A stretch of 64,000 nt of DNA from Aquipseudomonas alcaligenes NBRC 14159 (GTDB taxonomy: Bacteria > Pseudomonadota > Gammaproteobacteria > Pseudomonadales > Pseudomonadaceae). The notes under the pieces were generated by a model. The model saw only the letters and a program-made list of their open reading frames with translations, did no database searches and was not told the origin of the DNA. The stretch is from assembly GCF_000467105.1 (NCBI RefSeq), contig NZ_BATI01000016.1, forward strand, positions 62,001-126,000. The letters run 5' to 3'. Shown here one piece after another: positions 27,801-38,994 of the stretch. Both the position numbers and the translations under genes were made by a program. Numbering within the stretch: position 1 is the first letter of the stretch; the number at the start of each line of letters is the position of its first letter.

Positions 27801-28457
27801 TCAGGGCTGGAAGGCGCGGGCGTCGCGGGCCCAGACGTCCAGCGCCGGCTTGAGGGTGTTCAGCGACAGCTGTTCGCTGTCGTTCTCCAGCTCCAGGCCG
27901 TGGCCCTTGCGTACCACCCGCACCATCGGCTGGCTGGTGCGCGCGTCCAGCGCCTCCAGCTCGACGTAGATCTCGGTGTTCTTGTCGCGGGTGCCGGCGG
28001 CGGTGTTGGCGGCGGCCAGCACCAGGGCGATGGGAATCACCTCGTAGGGCTTGAGGCCTTCGGTGGAGACGCTGACCGCGGTGATCGCGCTGCGCAGCAC
28101 CAGGCTGTCGGCGTTGGGCTGGTCGACCACGGTCATGCGGCTCTGCAGCTCGCGGCGCATGGACTGGTGCAGGTAGTTGGCGACCTGGTCGAGGGTGGCC
28201 TGGCTGACCTGTGCACTGGGGGTCGGCGCGGGATAGAACACCGGCTTCTCGATATACACCGAGCGATAGCTGGTGGCCTTGTAGTCGGGCGAGACCCAGC
28301 GCAGCACCGGCGCGCCGCTGGCCGAGGTGGCCGGCTGCAGCTGCGAGTAGTCGCCGAGGAAACCGGAATACTGCGAGGGCTGGGTGGTCTTGCTTGCGCA
28401 GCCGGCCAGCAGCAGGCCGGCTGCGAGGCCGAGAGACAGCATCAGTGTGGGTTTCAT
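27801..28457 (-). CDS. DUF3313 family outer-membrane lipoprotein
   Basis: A 218-residue lipoprotein (lipobox LLLAGC, residues 15-20). The mature region begins SKTTQPSQYSGFLGDYSQLQP, the DUF3313 N-terminal mark (GFL..YS.L). It continues with YKATSYRSVYIEKPVFYPAP and a C-terminal region VELEALDARTSQPMVRVVRKGHG. The role is unknown. An RBS (TAGGAG) precedes ATG. It is upstream of the sulfatase-fold gene with a 116-base gap. Confidence 0.86.
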   Translation of the reverse strand: MKPTLMLSLGLAAGLLLAGCASKTTQPSQYSGFLGDYSQLQPATSASGAPVLRWVSPDYKATSYRSVYIEKPVFYPAPTPSAQVSQATLDQVANYLHQSMRRELQSRMTVVDQPNADSLVLRSAITAVSVSTEGLKPYEVIPIALVLAAANTAAGTRDKNTEIYVELEALDARTSQPMVRVVRKGHGLELENDSEQLSLNTLKPALDVWARDARAFQP

Positions 28458-28587
28458 CCTTGCACTCCTAAGGGGTTGATAAGCGCTTTAACTCTAGTCG
28501 CTTATAGCAGACTGGCAGGTGCGCCTTGCAGTTTGGTGAAGCGCCGGGTGCCGGCTATCATCGCCGCCATCGATCGGGGGACTGACC

Positions 28588-29814
28588 ATGCTCAACGGCC
28601 TGTGGCTGGGATTCTTCGTGGTGGCCGCGCTGGCCGCCACGCTGCGCTGGATAGGCGGCGACGTCACAGTATGGGCGGCCATGGTCGAGAGCCTGTTCGC
28701 CATGGCCAAGGTTTCGGTCGAGCTGATGGTGGTGCTGTTCGGCACCCTGACCCTGTGGCTGGGCTTCCTGCGCATCGCCGAACAGGCCGGCTTGGTCGAC
28801 CTGCTCGGCCGCGCCCTCGGCCCGCTGTTCGCCCGGCTGATGCCCGAGGTGCCGCGCGGCCATCCGGCGCTGGGGCTGATCACCCTCAACTTCGCCGCCA
28901 ACGGCCTGGGTCTGGACAACGCCGCCACGCCGATCGGCCTCAAGGCGATGAAGGCGCTGCAGGAGCTCAACCCCAGCGCCACGGTGGCGAGCAACGCGCA
29001 GATCCTGTTCCTGGTGCTCAACGCCTCGTCGCTGACCCTGCTGCCGGTGTCGATCTTCATGTACCGCGTGCAGCAGGGCGCCGAGGACCCGACCCTGGTG
29101 TTCCTGCCGATCCTGCTGGCCACCAGTGCCTCGACCCTGGCCGGCCTGCTGTCGGTGGCGCTGATGCAGCGCCTGCGCCTGTGGGACCCGGTGGTGCTGG
29201 CCTACCTGATTCCCGGCGCCCTGCTGCTGGGGGCTTTCATGGCGCTGCTGGCGGGCCTCAGCGCGGTGGCGCTGAAGGAGCTGTCGTCGCTGCTCGGCAA
29301 CCTGACCCTGTTCGGCCTGATCTTCCTCTTCGTGCTGGTCGGCTGGCTGCGCAAGGTGCCGGTCTACGAAACCTTCGTCGAGGGCGCCAAGGAAGGCTTC
29401 GACGTGGCCAAGAACCTGCTGCCGTACCTGGTCGCCATGCTCTGCGCGATCGGCGTGCTGCGCGCCTCCGGCGCTCTCGACATCGGCCTGGACGGCATCC
29501 GTGCGCTGATCGAGTGGGCCGGCTGGGACACTCGTTTCGTCGATGCCCTGCCCACCGCGCTGGTCAAGCCGTTCTCCGGCAGCGCGGCGCGCGCCATGCT
29601 CATCGAGACCATGCAGACCCACGGCGTCGACAGCTTCCCGGCGCTGGTGGCGGCGACCATCCAGGGCAGCACCGAGACCACCTTCTACGTGCTGGCCGTG
29701 TACTTCGGCGCGGTCGGCATCCAGCGTGCCCGTCACGCGGTCGGCTGTGCGCTGGTGGCCGACCTGGCCGGGGTGCTGGCGGCCATTGGCGTGTGCTACT
29801 GGTTCTTCGGCTGA
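28588..29814 (+). CDS. SpmA/SpmB-like fused nucleoside-recognition (Gate) membrane protein
   Basis: A 408-residue membrane protein with two Gate-domain halves corresponding to SpmA and SpmB. The first half holds LMVVLFGTLTLWLGFLRIAEQAGLVD and ALGLITLNFAANGLGLDNAATPIGLKAMKALQ; the second holds VAKNLLPYLVAMLCAIGVLRASGALD, VKPFSGSAARAMLIETMQ and AATIQGSTETTFYVLAVYFGAVG. About ten helices are predicted. In sporulating firmicutes SpmA/B affect spore-core dehydration; in Pseudomonas the transported substrate is unknown. Divergent from the DUF3313 gene. Confidence 0.88.
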   Translation: MLNGLWLGFFVVAALAATLRWIGGDVTVWAAMVESLFAMAKVSVELMVVLFGTLTLWLGFLRIAEQAGLVDLLGRALGPLFARLMPEVPRGHPALGLITLNFAANGLGLDNAATPIGLKAMKALQELNPSATVASNAQILFLVLNASSLTLLPVSIFMYRVQQGAEDPTLVFLPILLATSASTLAGLLSVALMQRLRLWDPVVLAYLIPGALLLGAFMALLAGLSAVALKELSSLLGNLTLFGLIFLFVLVGWLRKVPVYETFVEGAKEGFDVAKNLLPYLVAMLCAIGVLRASGALDIGLDGIRALIEWAGWDTRFVDALPTALVKPFSGSAARAMLIETMQTHGVDSFPALVAATIQGSTETTFYVLAVYFGAVGIQRARHAVGCALVADLAGVLAAIGVCYWFFG

Positions 29815-29827
29815 GGCGCCGGGCGGC

Positions 29828-29854
29828 TCAACTTTTGCGCCGCGCGGACGCTAA
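29828..29854 (+). promoter_or_regulatory. Possible FliA (sigma-28) promoter of the chemoreceptor gene
   Basis: TCAAC (29828-29832), 14 bases, then GACGCTAA (29847-29854), compared with the flagellar consensus TCAAG-N15-GCCGATAA (6 of 8 in the -10). It ends 34 bases before the chemoreceptor ATG. Chemoreceptor genes in Pseudomonas are often FliA-dependent. Confidence 0.45.
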
Positions 29855-29888
29855 CCTGGGTATGTAGTCTCGCCTGCCTGGAGTACCC

Positions 29889-31499
29889 ATGTCCCTTCGC
29901 AATATCTCTGTGCGTGCCCGCAATCTGCTGGGCTTCGGCCTGCTGGGCCTGATCCTGCTGGTCACCGGCGGGGTGGCGCTCAAGGAAATCCAGGGGCTCA
30001 AGCACGAAGTGCTGGAGATGCGTGACGAATGGATGCTGGGCCTGGACTGGGTCGCGCAGATGAAGTCCGACCGGCAGAACATCCGCCTCAAGGAAAGTCT
30101 GGTGCTGACCCTGCCGGACCAGGTCGACAGCCTGGCCGGCGACATCGACACCTTCCTCGGCTCGGTGCACAGCATCGAGCAGAAGTACGGCGCCGAGATC
30201 GTCTACGAGCATGACCGGCGGGCCTTCAATGCCTACCTGGAGGCGACGCGCCAGTACGAGCAGGCGCTGCGCAAGGTGCTGGACTCGACGCGGGCCGGCG
30301 AGCCCGACCTGGCCAGCGTGGGCGCCAGCCTGCAGGCCTATAACGCCATGATGGAGGCGCTCGAGGCGGTGTCGCAGCTCAACCGCGAGGGCGCGCAGAA
30401 GGCTGGCGTGCAGGCCGAGCAACAGGCCGAGCGCGCGGTGCTGATGTTCTCCCTGCTGCTCGGCGCCGGTCTGCTGCTGACCCTGATCACCGCCTGGTTG
30501 CTGAGTCACAGCATTACCGGTCCGCTGGTAGAGCTGAAGGCGCTGGCGGCGCGCATCGCCGGTGGCGACCTGAGCCAGCCGGTGCGCTGCGAGGGGGCCG
30601 ACGAGATCACCGACGTGCAGCATTCCCTGGAGCAGATGCAGTCCAGCCTGCGCGGCACCCTGCAGGCCATCCAGACCTCGGCGACCCAGCTGGCCGCCGC
30701 CGCCGAGGAAATGCACGCGATCACCGAGCAGACCTCGCAGGGCATCCACCGGCAGAACGGCGAGATTCAGATGGCCGCTACCGCCGTCAACGAGATGTCC
30801 GCCGCCGTGGAAGAAGTGGCGCGCAACGCCAACCACACCTCCGATGCTTCGCGCGAGGCGGAGCAGAGCGCCGAGACCGGGCGCCGCCAGGTCAGCGTGA
30901 CCCGCGACACCATCGTGCAGCTGACCGGCAAGCTGGAAGGCACTTCGCAGGTGATCAGCCGCCTGGCCCAGGAGGCGCTATCGATTGGCCAGGTGCTGGA
31001 AGTGATCCGCACCATCGCCGAGCAGACCAACCTACTGGCCCTCAATGCCGCCATCGAGGCGGCGCGTGCGGGTGACCAGGGTCGTGGTTTCGCCGTGGTC
31101 GCCGACGAGGTGCGCGCCCTGGCGCAGCGCACCCAGAGTTCGACCCAGGAGATCGAGCGCATGATCGGCGCGATCCAGAACGCCAGCCAGGAGTCGGTCG
31201 GCGCCATGCAGCAGAGCAGCGAGTTCGCCAGCCGCAGCCAGGCACTGGCCAGCGAGGCGGATCAGGCGCTGCAGCAGATCGCCGAACGGGTCGGCCAGAT
31301 CAACGAGATGAACCTGGTGATCGCCAGCGCGGCCGAGGAGCAGGCGCAGGTGGCGCGCGAGGTGGACCGCAACCTGGTGGCCATCCGCGACATCGCCGAG
31401 CAGAGCGCCGATGGCGCCAGCCAGACCTCCAGCGCCAGCGATGAGCTGGCGCGCCTGGCCACCGACCTCAACGGCATGGTGCAGCGCTTCCGCCTCTGA
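29889..31499 (+). CDS. Methyl-accepting chemotaxis protein
   Basis: A 536-residue chemoreceptor: TM1 at about 14-32, a periplasmic four-helix-bundle-type ligand domain (about 33-185), TM2 at about 187-208, a HAMP domain with [15 protein letters not shown], and a long cytoplasmic signalling coiled coil. The hairpin tip is [42 protein letters not shown]. There is no CheR/B pentapeptide; it ends NGMVQRFRL. The C-terminal half closely matches the receptor at 34484-36100, while the ligand domains differ. The stop is 1 base from the convergent norR stop. Confidence 0.95.
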   Translation: MSLRNISVRARNLLGFGLLGLILLVTGGVALKEIQGLKHEVLEMRDEWMLGLDWVAQMKSDRQNIRLKESLVLTLPDQVDSLAGDIDTFLGSVHSIEQKYGAEIVYEHDRRAFNAYLEATRQYEQALRKVLDSTRAGEPDLASVGASLQAYNAMMEALEAVSQLNREGAQKAGVQAEQQAERAVLMFSLLLGAGLLLTLITAWLLSHSITGPLVELKALAARIAGGDLSQPVRCEGADEITDVQHSLEQMQSSLRGTLQAIQTSATQLAAAAEEMHAITEQTSQGIHRQNGEIQMAATAVNEMSAAVEEVARNANHTSDASREAEQSAETGRRQVSVTRDTIVQLTGKLEGTSQVISRLAQEALSIGQVLEVIRTIAEQTNLLALNAAIEAARAGDQGRGFAVVADEVRALAQRTQSSTQEIERMIGAIQNASQESVGAMQQSSEFASRSQALASEADQALQQIAERVGQINEMNLVIASAAEEQAQVAREVDRNLVAIRDIAEQSADGASQTSSASDELARLATDLNGMVQRFRL

Positions 31500-31500
31500 C

Positions 31501-33060
<1,560 letters not shown>

Positions 33061-33073
33061 TCCGACTCCGTGA

Positions 33074-33112
33074 AGTCTTATCGACAGCGCAATTGATGCT
33101 GTCGATAAGACT
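33074..33112. promoter_or_regulatory. Perfect inverted repeat with two NorR-type boxes
   Basis: Arms AGTCTTATCGACAGC (33074-33088) and GCTGTCGATAAGACT (33098-33112) are exact reverse complements. Each contains GT-N7-AC (GTCTTATCGAC and GTCGATAAGAC), the NorR core. They lie between norR and hmp, upstream of the -24/-12 element, as expected of an enhancer. Confidence 0.75.
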
Positions 33113-33152
33113 CTATGTAAATTAACTGATTGATTTATATGGAAAATAATTC

Positions 33153-33168
33153 TGGCACGATTCCTGGT
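33153..33168 (+). promoter_or_regulatory. Sigma-54 (-24/-12) promoter of hmp
   Basis: TGGCAC (33153-33158), 5 bases, CTGGT (33164-33168), against TGGCAC-N5-TTGCA. The -24 half is perfect and the -12 half partial. It lies 41 bases before the hmp ATG and downstream of the NorR boxes. Confidence 0.6.
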
Positions 33169-33209
33169 ATGCCAAGGGCAGAATAACCCTGCGTGCAAGA
33201 GGATCTTAT

Positions 33210-34391
33210 ATGTTGTCCAACGAACACATCGCCATCGTCAAGTCCACGGTGCCCCTGCTGGAAGCCGGCGGCGAGGCGCTGACCACCCACTTCTACCGCA
33301 TCATGCTCGCCGAGTACCCGCAGGTGCGCCCGCTGTTCAACCAGGCGCACCAGGCCAGCGGCGACCAGCCGCGCGCGCTGGCCAATGGCGTGCTGATGTA
33401 CGCCAAGCACATCGATCGCCTGCAGGCGCTCGGCCCGCTGGTTGGGCAGATCGTGCAGAAGCACGTATCGCTGCAGATCCTCCCCGAGCACTACCCGATC
33501 GTCGGCAGCTGCCTGCTGCGCGCCATCCGCGAGGTGCTCGGCGCCGAGGTGGCGACCGACGCGGTGATCGCCGCCTGGGCTGCCGCATACGGGCAGCTGG
33601 CCGACCTGCTGATCGGCGCCGAGGAGGAGGTCTATGCCGCCACCGCACGGGCGACTGGCGGCTGGCGCGGCGGGCGTGCCTTCCGCGTGGTGGGCAAGGT
33701 GCGCGAGAGCGAGGAGATCACCTCCTTCCACCTGCAGCCAGCCGATGGCGGCGCCCTGCTCGACTTCATTCCCGGCCAGTACATCGGCCTGCGCCTGTGC
33801 CTGGATGGCGAAGAGGTGCGGCGCAACTACTCGCTGTCGCAGGCGGCGAACGGCCACGAGTACCGCATCAGCGTCAAGCGCGAGCCCGGTGGCCGGGTCT
33901 CCAGCCATCTGCATGAGCAGGTGCGCGAGGGCGATGAGCTGGAGCTGTTTGCCCCGGCCGGCGATTTCACCCTGAGTGCCTCGCGCAAGCCGCTGGTGCT
34001 GATCAGTGCCGGCGTCGGCATCACTCCGCTGCTGGCCATGTTGGAGGCGGCGCTGCCCAGCGGTCGACCGATCCGCTTCATCCACTGCGCGCGGCATGCC
34101 GGGGTGCAGGCCTTCGCCGCCCATGTCGATGCGCTGGCCGCGGCCCATCCGCAACTGCAGCGCTTCTACTGCCTGGAGCAGGCGCGAGCCGGCGACGGCG
34201 CCGATGCCCATGGCCGCCTGAGCCTTGAGCTGCTGCAGCGCTGGCTGCCGGCCGAGCGCGATGTGGATGCCTACTTCCTCGGCCCGAAACCCTTCATGGC
34301 CATGCTCAAGCGCCACTTGCGCGAGCTCGGGGTGCCTGAGGCGCAGGCGCGCTACGAGTTCTTCGGCCCGGCCGCCGCGCTGCAGGACTGA
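33210..34391 (+). CDS. hmp: Flavohemoprotein / nitric oxide dioxygenase
   Basis: A 393-residue enzyme that turns NO and O2 into nitrate using NAD(P)H. The globin domain (about 1-140) starts MLSNEHIAIVKSTVPLLEAGG, has the heme pocket ITTHFYRIMLAEYPQVRPLFNQAHQASG-like region (with TTHFYR) and proximal His in VQKHVSLQILPEHYPIVG. The FAD domain has GQYIGLRL and RNYSLSQA (RxYS); the NAD domain has LISAGVGITPLLAMLE and ends YEFFGPA. An RBS (AGAGGAT) precedes ATG. It is under NorR/sigma-54-type control elements. Confidence 0.96.
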   Translation: MLSNEHIAIVKSTVPLLEAGGEALTTHFYRIMLAEYPQVRPLFNQAHQASGDQPRALANGVLMYAKHIDRLQALGPLVGQIVQKHVSLQILPEHYPIVGSCLLRAIREVLGAEVATDAVIAAWAAAYGQLADLLIGAEEEVYAATARATGGWRGGRAFRVVGKVRESEEITSFHLQPADGGALLDFIPGQYIGLRLCLDGEEVRRNYSLSQAANGHEYRISVKREPGGRVSSHLHEQVREGDELELFAPAGDFTLSASRKPLVLISAGVGITPLLAMLEAALPSGRPIRFIHCARHAGVQAFAAHVDALAAAHPQLQRFYCLEQARAGDGADAHGRLSLELLQRWLPAERDVDAYFLGPKPFMAMLKRHLRELGVPEAQARYEFFGPAAALQD

Positions 34392-34483
34392 ACGCCTGGC
34401 CGGCCGCGCCGGCCGCGCGCTGCAGGCCGGATGGGTCTATGGTTGTGAAAGGCATACGCCTGTCTTCATGCGGGTGACCGACC

Positions 34484-36100
34484 ATGAACAACTGGACCAT
34501 TCGGACAAGGCTGTTCGTCCTCATCGTCCTGATGATGGCGGGCAGCCTGGCCATCGGCGCCGCCGGCCTCACCGGCCTGCGCGGTGTGCTCGACGGCCTC
34601 AACAGCGTCTACCTGGATCGCGTGGTGCCGCTGCGCGACCTCAAGCTGATTTCCGACCTCTACGCGGTGAATATCGTCGACGCCAGCCACAAGGCGCGCG
34701 ACGGCGGCATGGCGCCGACCGAGGCGGCGCGCCAGGTGCAGGACGCGCAGCAGCGCATCCAGCAGATCTGGAAGGCCTACCTGGCCACCAGCCTGATCGA
34801 CGACGAAAAGCGCCTGATCGCCCAGATCGAGCCGCTGATGCAGAAGGCCGATGAGCCGCTGAGACGACTCGGAACCCTGCTCGCCGCCGGTGACCAGCAG
34901 GCCCTGGCGAGCTTCACCGCCAAGGAGCTGTATCCCTCCATCGACCCGCTGTCCGAGCAGTTCGCCAAGCTGATCGAGGTGCAGCTGCACGAGTCCGAGC
35001 GCCAGTACCAGGCCGGCGTGGCGTTGTACCAGCGCAACTTCAATCTGGTCGCCGGGCTGCTCGCGCTGCTGCTGATCGGCGGCGGCCTGCAGGCCTGGTC
35101 GATGAGCCGCGGCATCAACCTGCGCCTGTCCGAGCTGCGCGAGGTGGTGGCGCGCAATGCCGCCGGTGACCTGCGCGAGCCGGTGCAGTGCAGCGGTAGC
35201 GACGAGATCACCGCCGTGCAGGCCTCCTTCAAACAGATGCAGGAGAGCCTGCGCGACACCCTGCAGGGCATCCAGAGCGCCGCCACCCAGCTGGCCTCGG
35301 CCGCTGAGGAGCTGCATGCGGTCACCGAGGATTCGTCCCAGGGCATCACCCGGCAGAACGACGAGATCGAGATGGCCGCCACCGCCGTGACCGAGATGTC
35401 CGCCGCCGTGGACGAGGTGGCGCGCAACGCCAACCTCACCTCCGACTCTTCGCGCGAGGCGGAGCAGAGCGCCGAGGCCGGGCGCCAGCAGGTGAGCACC
35501 ACGCGCAGCACCATCGACCAGCTCAGCCAGCGCCTGGAGAACACCTCCAGCACCATCGCCCGCCTGGCCGAGGAGGCCATTGCCATCGGCCGCGTGCTGG
35601 AAGTGATCCGTACCATCGCCGAGCAGACCAACCTGCTGGCGCTGAACGCCGCCATCGAGGCGGCACGCGCTGGCGACCAGGGTCGCGGTTTCGCCGTGGT
35701 CGCCGACGAGGTGCGCGCCCTGGCGCAGCGCACGCAGAGCTCGACCCAGGAAATCGAACGGATGATCAGCGCGATCCAGAGCGCCAGCCGCGAGTCGGTC
35801 GACGCCATGGGCGAGAGCAGCACCTACGCCAGCCGCAGCAGCGCCATGGCCAGCGAGGCGGACAACGCGCTGGAGCAGATCGCCCAGCGGGTCAGCCAGA
35901 TCAACGAGATGAACCTGGTGATCGCCAGTGCCGCCGAGGAACAGGCGCAGGTGGCGCGCGAGGTCGATCGCAATTTGGTGGCCATTCGCGACATCGCCGC
36001 ACAGAACGCCACCGGCGCCCACGAGACCTCGGTGGCCAGCGACCAGCTGGCACGCCTGGCCACCGACCTCAACGGCATGGTGCAGCGCTTCCGCCTCTAG
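34484..36100 (+). CDS. Methyl-accepting chemotaxis protein
   Basis: A 538-residue chemoreceptor with an N-terminal helix (about 10-30, LFVLIVLMMAGSLAIGAAGLTGL). The periplasmic four-helix-bundle (4HB_MCP) ligand domain is about 31-185. TM2 (about 187-207), HAMP and a signalling coiled coil with the tip [42 protein letters not shown] follow. The cytoplasmic half is nearly the same as in the receptor at 29889-31499, including the shared tail [13 protein letters not shown], so the pair arose by duplication with a swapped or diverged sensor. No pentapeptide tail. It lies 92 bases after hmp. Confidence 0.95.
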   Translation: MNNWTIRTRLFVLIVLMMAGSLAIGAAGLTGLRGVLDGLNSVYLDRVVPLRDLKLISDLYAVNIVDASHKARDGGMAPTEAARQVQDAQQRIQQIWKAYLATSLIDDEKRLIAQIEPLMQKADEPLRRLGTLLAAGDQQALASFTAKELYPSIDPLSEQFAKLIEVQLHESERQYQAGVALYQRNFNLVAGLLALLLIGGGLQAWSMSRGINLRLSELREVVARNAAGDLREPVQCSGSDEITAVQASFKQMQESLRDTLQGIQSAATQLASAAEELHAVTEDSSQGITRQNDEIEMAATAVTEMSAAVDEVARNANLTSDSSREAEQSAEAGRQQVSTTRSTIDQLSQRLENTSSTIARLAEEAIAIGRVLEVIRTIAEQTNLLALNAAIEAARAGDQGRGFAVVADEVRALAQRTQSSTQEIERMISAIQSASRESVDAMGESSTYASRSSAMASEADNALEQIAQRVSQINEMNLVIASAAEEQAQVAREVDRNLVAIRDIAAQNATGAHETSVASDQLARLATDLNGMVQRFRL

Positions 36101-36158
36101 GTGGCGGCCGCCTGGCTGCTGCAGCCCGGGACCGGACGGCGACTCCGCCCCGGATTGC

Positions 36159-37187
36159 CTACGGGCGGACGGTGCCGGCCTGGTCGGTCACGACAAAGCG
36201 CAGCACGCCGATCTGCTGCCCGGCCTCGGTGACCACCTGCACCTGCCAGTCGCCGGCGGCCTGCGCCGGGAAGTTGCGCTTGTGCGTCCAGGCCCGGTAA
36301 CCGGCCTTGCGCCCGCCGTGGATATCCAGGGCGATGCGGTCCATCTCCACGCCGTCGCGCTTCCACACGTGGTAGATGCGCTCGTTGAGGCCACGTGGCG
36401 CGCTGATCGCGGTGTAGGCGTAAAGCCCAGCCTGGCGCAGCTGGGCGACCTCGACCCGCTCCAGGCTGCGCCCGGGGTTGCGCTGCTGCAGTTCGGCGGT
36501 GACCGCCACCTGGGTCAGCCACAGGGTCACCGGTGGCACCCAGGGCCGCGCCAGCCAGGCGCCCAGGCCGAGCGTCAGGAGCAGGCCGGCCAGCACCGGC
36601 CAGCGCCACCAGCGCTGGATGCGCAGGCTGCTGCCGAGGCTGGGCAGCGCCACTACCAGGGCCACGCCCAGGGCCAGGCGATAGCTCTCGGCGGTGGTCA
36701 GGTGGACGATCAGCGGCAGCGCCACCAGCAGTACGGCGAACAGCGCCAGGGTGTGGAAGCTCAGGTACAGCCAGCGCCGCGCGGCCAGCCACTTGTAGTA
36801 CAGCGGGTCGGTGATGGCGAGCAGCGCGGCGGCGCCGAGCAGGCCGGTGAACAGCGCCTGGCCGCTGTTCCAGGCGGTGGTGACGAAGAAAAACGGCAGG
36901 GCGAAGAACAGGCTTTCCTGGTGGATCAGCTGGGTCAGGTAGCGCAGCAGCAGCGGTGGCACCTCGATGCCCAGCCAGCGCGTCGCGCTGCGGGTCAGCA
37001 GGCCCTCGAGCAGCAGCCAGGCCCAGCTCAGCAGCATCAGCACGGCGATCACCTTGCCCACCCCGGCCTGGCGGTCGACCAGGATGAAGCTGGCCACGCC
37101 GGAGCAGAAGCCGAAGGCGGCGATCAGCCCGGGGTAGCGTTGCAGCAGGGCGAGCAGGCGGAGCAGGTGGGGCTTCCAGTGCGGCAT
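36159..37187 (-). CDS. DUF5924/DUF2914 membrane protein
   Basis: A 342-residue protein with about seven helices in the first 230 residues (FGFCSGVASFILVDR, IAVLMLLSWAWLLLEGLL, SLFFALPFFFVTTAW and others). A C-terminal extracytoplasmic beta domain reads IYHVWKRDGVEMDRIALDIHGGRKAGYRAWTHKRNFPAQAAGDWQVQVVTEAGQQIGVLRFVV, the DUF2914 pattern. Members are widespread in pseudomonads but have no firm function. Convergent with the chemoreceptor gene. Confidence 0.8.
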   Translation of the reverse strand: MPHWKPHLLRLLALLQRYPGLIAAFGFCSGVASFILVDRQAGVGKVIAVLMLLSWAWLLLEGLLTRSATRWLGIEVPPLLLRYLTQLIHQESLFFALPFFFVTTAWNSGQALFTGLLGAAALLAITDPLYYKWLAARRWLYLSFHTLALFAVLLVALPLIVHLTTAESYRLALGVALVVALPSLGSSLRIQRWWRWPVLAGLLLTLGLGAWLARPWVPPVTLWLTQVAVTAELQQRNPGRSLERVEVAQLRQAGLYAYTAISAPRGLNERIYHVWKRDGVEMDRIALDIHGGRKAGYRAWTHKRNFPAQAAGDWQVQVVTEAGQQIGVLRFVVTDQAGTVRP

Positions 37188-37257
37188 CGGGGAGCGCGAG
37201 GTGGTGACGACAGGGGCGGCAGGATACCAGCCGCCCCGCGTGCCGTCAGGCCGCGTC

Positions 37258-38895
37258 TCAACGCTGTGTCTGCGGGTCGCCGGGCGCTGGCGCCAGAGCC
37301 TCCAGCTGGGCGTAGGCGCTGCTGCAGAACAGCGAGTTGAGGCGCTTCATGTCGGCGATCAGCTCCAGATGCAGGGCGCTGGTCTCGATGCTCTGCACCA
37401 CCTGCTGGGCCAGGCGGTCGACATGGGCATGGGCCAGGCGGCGCTCCTCCTGGCGGAAGCGCTGCTTCTCCTCCAGCAGGCGGCGGGCGTTGTCGCGGTT
37501 GCCGTTGAGGAACACGTTGAGGCCCAGGCGCAGGTTGCCGGCAAGCAGGCCGTGCAGGGTGGTCAGCTCGGCCAGGCCGTCGCTGGAGAAGTGGTGGCGG
37601 GCGCGCTTGTGGCTGTCCAGCTTGCCTGCCATCTGTTCGATCAGGTCGCCGGCGTGTTCCAGGTTCACCGCCAGCTCGATGATCTCGGCCCAGCGCCGGC
37701 TGTCGTGGGCCGGCAGGTAGTCGCGTGGCATCTGCGCCAGGTACAGCTTGACCGCGCCGTACAGGGCATCGACGTCGTCGTCGAGCTTGCGCACCTGCTG
37801 CGCGGCCTCGGCCGAATCGGCACGCAGCACCTCCAGCAGGTGGGCGAGCATCTGCTCGACCAGATCGCCGATGCGCAGGGTTTCGCGCACCGCGTTGGCC
37901 AGTGCCAGGCTCGGTGTGTCCAGCGCCGCGCGGTCGAGGTGGCGCGGCTTGGCCACGCCGTTGTCCTGCACCCGTTCGGGCAGCAGCAGGCTGCACAGGC
38001 GCGCCATCAGCCCCACGCTGGGCAGCATCAGCAGGCAGCGCAGGCTGTTGTAGGCGAGGTGGAAGGTAATCACCAGGTTGGCCGCCGACCAGCCCAGCCC
38101 GCTCATCCAGTGCACCAGCGGCTCAACCAGGGGCAGCACCAGCAGCAGGCCGAGCAGCTTGTACAGCAGGCTGCCGAGTGCCACGCGGCGGCCGGCGGCG
38201 GACTGCATGCTGCTGCTCAGCAGGGCCAGCACGCCGCTGCCGACATTGGCGCCGATGACCAAGCCGATCGCCACCGGCAGGCTGATCATGCCGCTGCCGG
38301 CCAGCGTCGCGGTGAGCAGCACGGCGGCCAGGCTGGAATAGGTGAGGATGGCGAACAGCGCGCCGACCAGGGCGTCCAGCAGCAGGTCGCCGGTCAGCGA
38401 GGCGAACAGCGCCTCGATGCTGTTGGATTCGGCGATCGGCCGCGCCGCCTCGACGATCAGTTGCAGGGCCAGCAGGAGCAGGCCGAGGCCGATGGCCACG
38501 CGGCCGATTTGCCCGGCGCGGCTCTGCTTGCGCGAGAGGAACAGGACCACTCCAGCGCAGATCAGCAGCGGCGACAGCCAGGCCAGGTCGAGGGTCAGCA
38601 CCCGCGCCATCAGCGCCGTGCCGACATCGGCGCCGAGCATGATCGCCAGCGCCGGTGGCAGCGCCATCAGGCCCTGGGCGACGAACGAAGTGACCAGCAG
38701 GGCGGTGGCGTTGCTGCTCTGCACCAGGGCGGTGACGCCGATGCCGGCGGCGAACGCCTGCGGGCGGCGGGCCACGCTGTGGCTGAGGATGCGCCGCAGC
38801 TGCGAGCCGTACACGCGCAGGATGCCGGTGCGCACGATGTGGGTGCCCCACACCAGCAGGGCGATGGCAGACAGCAGGTTGAGCAGGGTGAGCAT
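37258..38895 (-). CDS. Na/Pi cotransporter family protein with PhoU-like domain
   Basis: A 545-residue protein. The N-terminal about 300 residues hold the two inverted Na_Pi_cotrans repeats (GVTALVQSSNATALLVTSFVAQGLM and GALFAILTYSSLAAVLLTATLAGSGMI, with the QSSxA-type signature). The C-terminal about 220 residues are helical and PhoU-like (VRETLRIGDLVEQMLAHLLEVL... LEHAGDLIEQM). It probably moves phosphate with sodium across the inner membrane. It is upstream of the DUF5924 gene on the same strand, 70 bases away. Confidence 0.92.
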   Translation of the reverse strand: MLTLLNLLSAIALLVWGTHIVRTGILRVYGSQLRRILSHSVARRPQAFAAGIGVTALVQSSNATALLVTSFVAQGLMALPPALAIMLGADVGTALMARVLTLDLAWLSPLLICAGVVLFLSRKQSRAGQIGRVAIGLGLLLLALQLIVEAARPIAESNSIEALFASLTGDLLLDALVGALFAILTYSSLAAVLLTATLAGSGMISLPVAIGLVIGANVGSGVLALLSSSMQSAAGRRVALGSLLYKLLGLLLVLPLVEPLVHWMSGLGWSAANLVITFHLAYNSLRCLLMLPSVGLMARLCSLLLPERVQDNGVAKPRHLDRAALDTPSLALANAVRETLRIGDLVEQMLAHLLEVLRADSAEAAQQVRKLDDDVDALYGAVKLYLAQMPRDYLPAHDSRRWAEIIELAVNLEHAGDLIEQMAGKLDSHKRARHHFSSDGLAELTTLHGLLAGNLRLGLNVFLNGNRDNARRLLEEKQRFRQEERRLAHAHVDRLAQQVVQSIETSALHLELIADMKRLNSLFCSSAYAQLEALAPAPGDPQTQR

Positions 38896-38994
38896 GGCGC
38901 AGCCTCGTGGCTCGCTCTTCTTCTAGGTGCGGTTTCCCGACGCCCTCCCGTTTGCTGTCAGTGTAGATCGCCGGCGGGCGCGGCGACGCCCGCT

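Noticed and set aside
34398..34414. GGCCGGC/GCCGGCC hairpin after hmp as a terminator
   Set aside because: Short stem, 3-base loop and no T-run; common by chance in such GC-rich DNA.
36031..37340. Plus-strand open frame after the second chemoreceptor
   Set aside because: It overlaps the DUF5924 membrane protein gene, which has clear helices and a domain match; the plus-strand translation has no such features.
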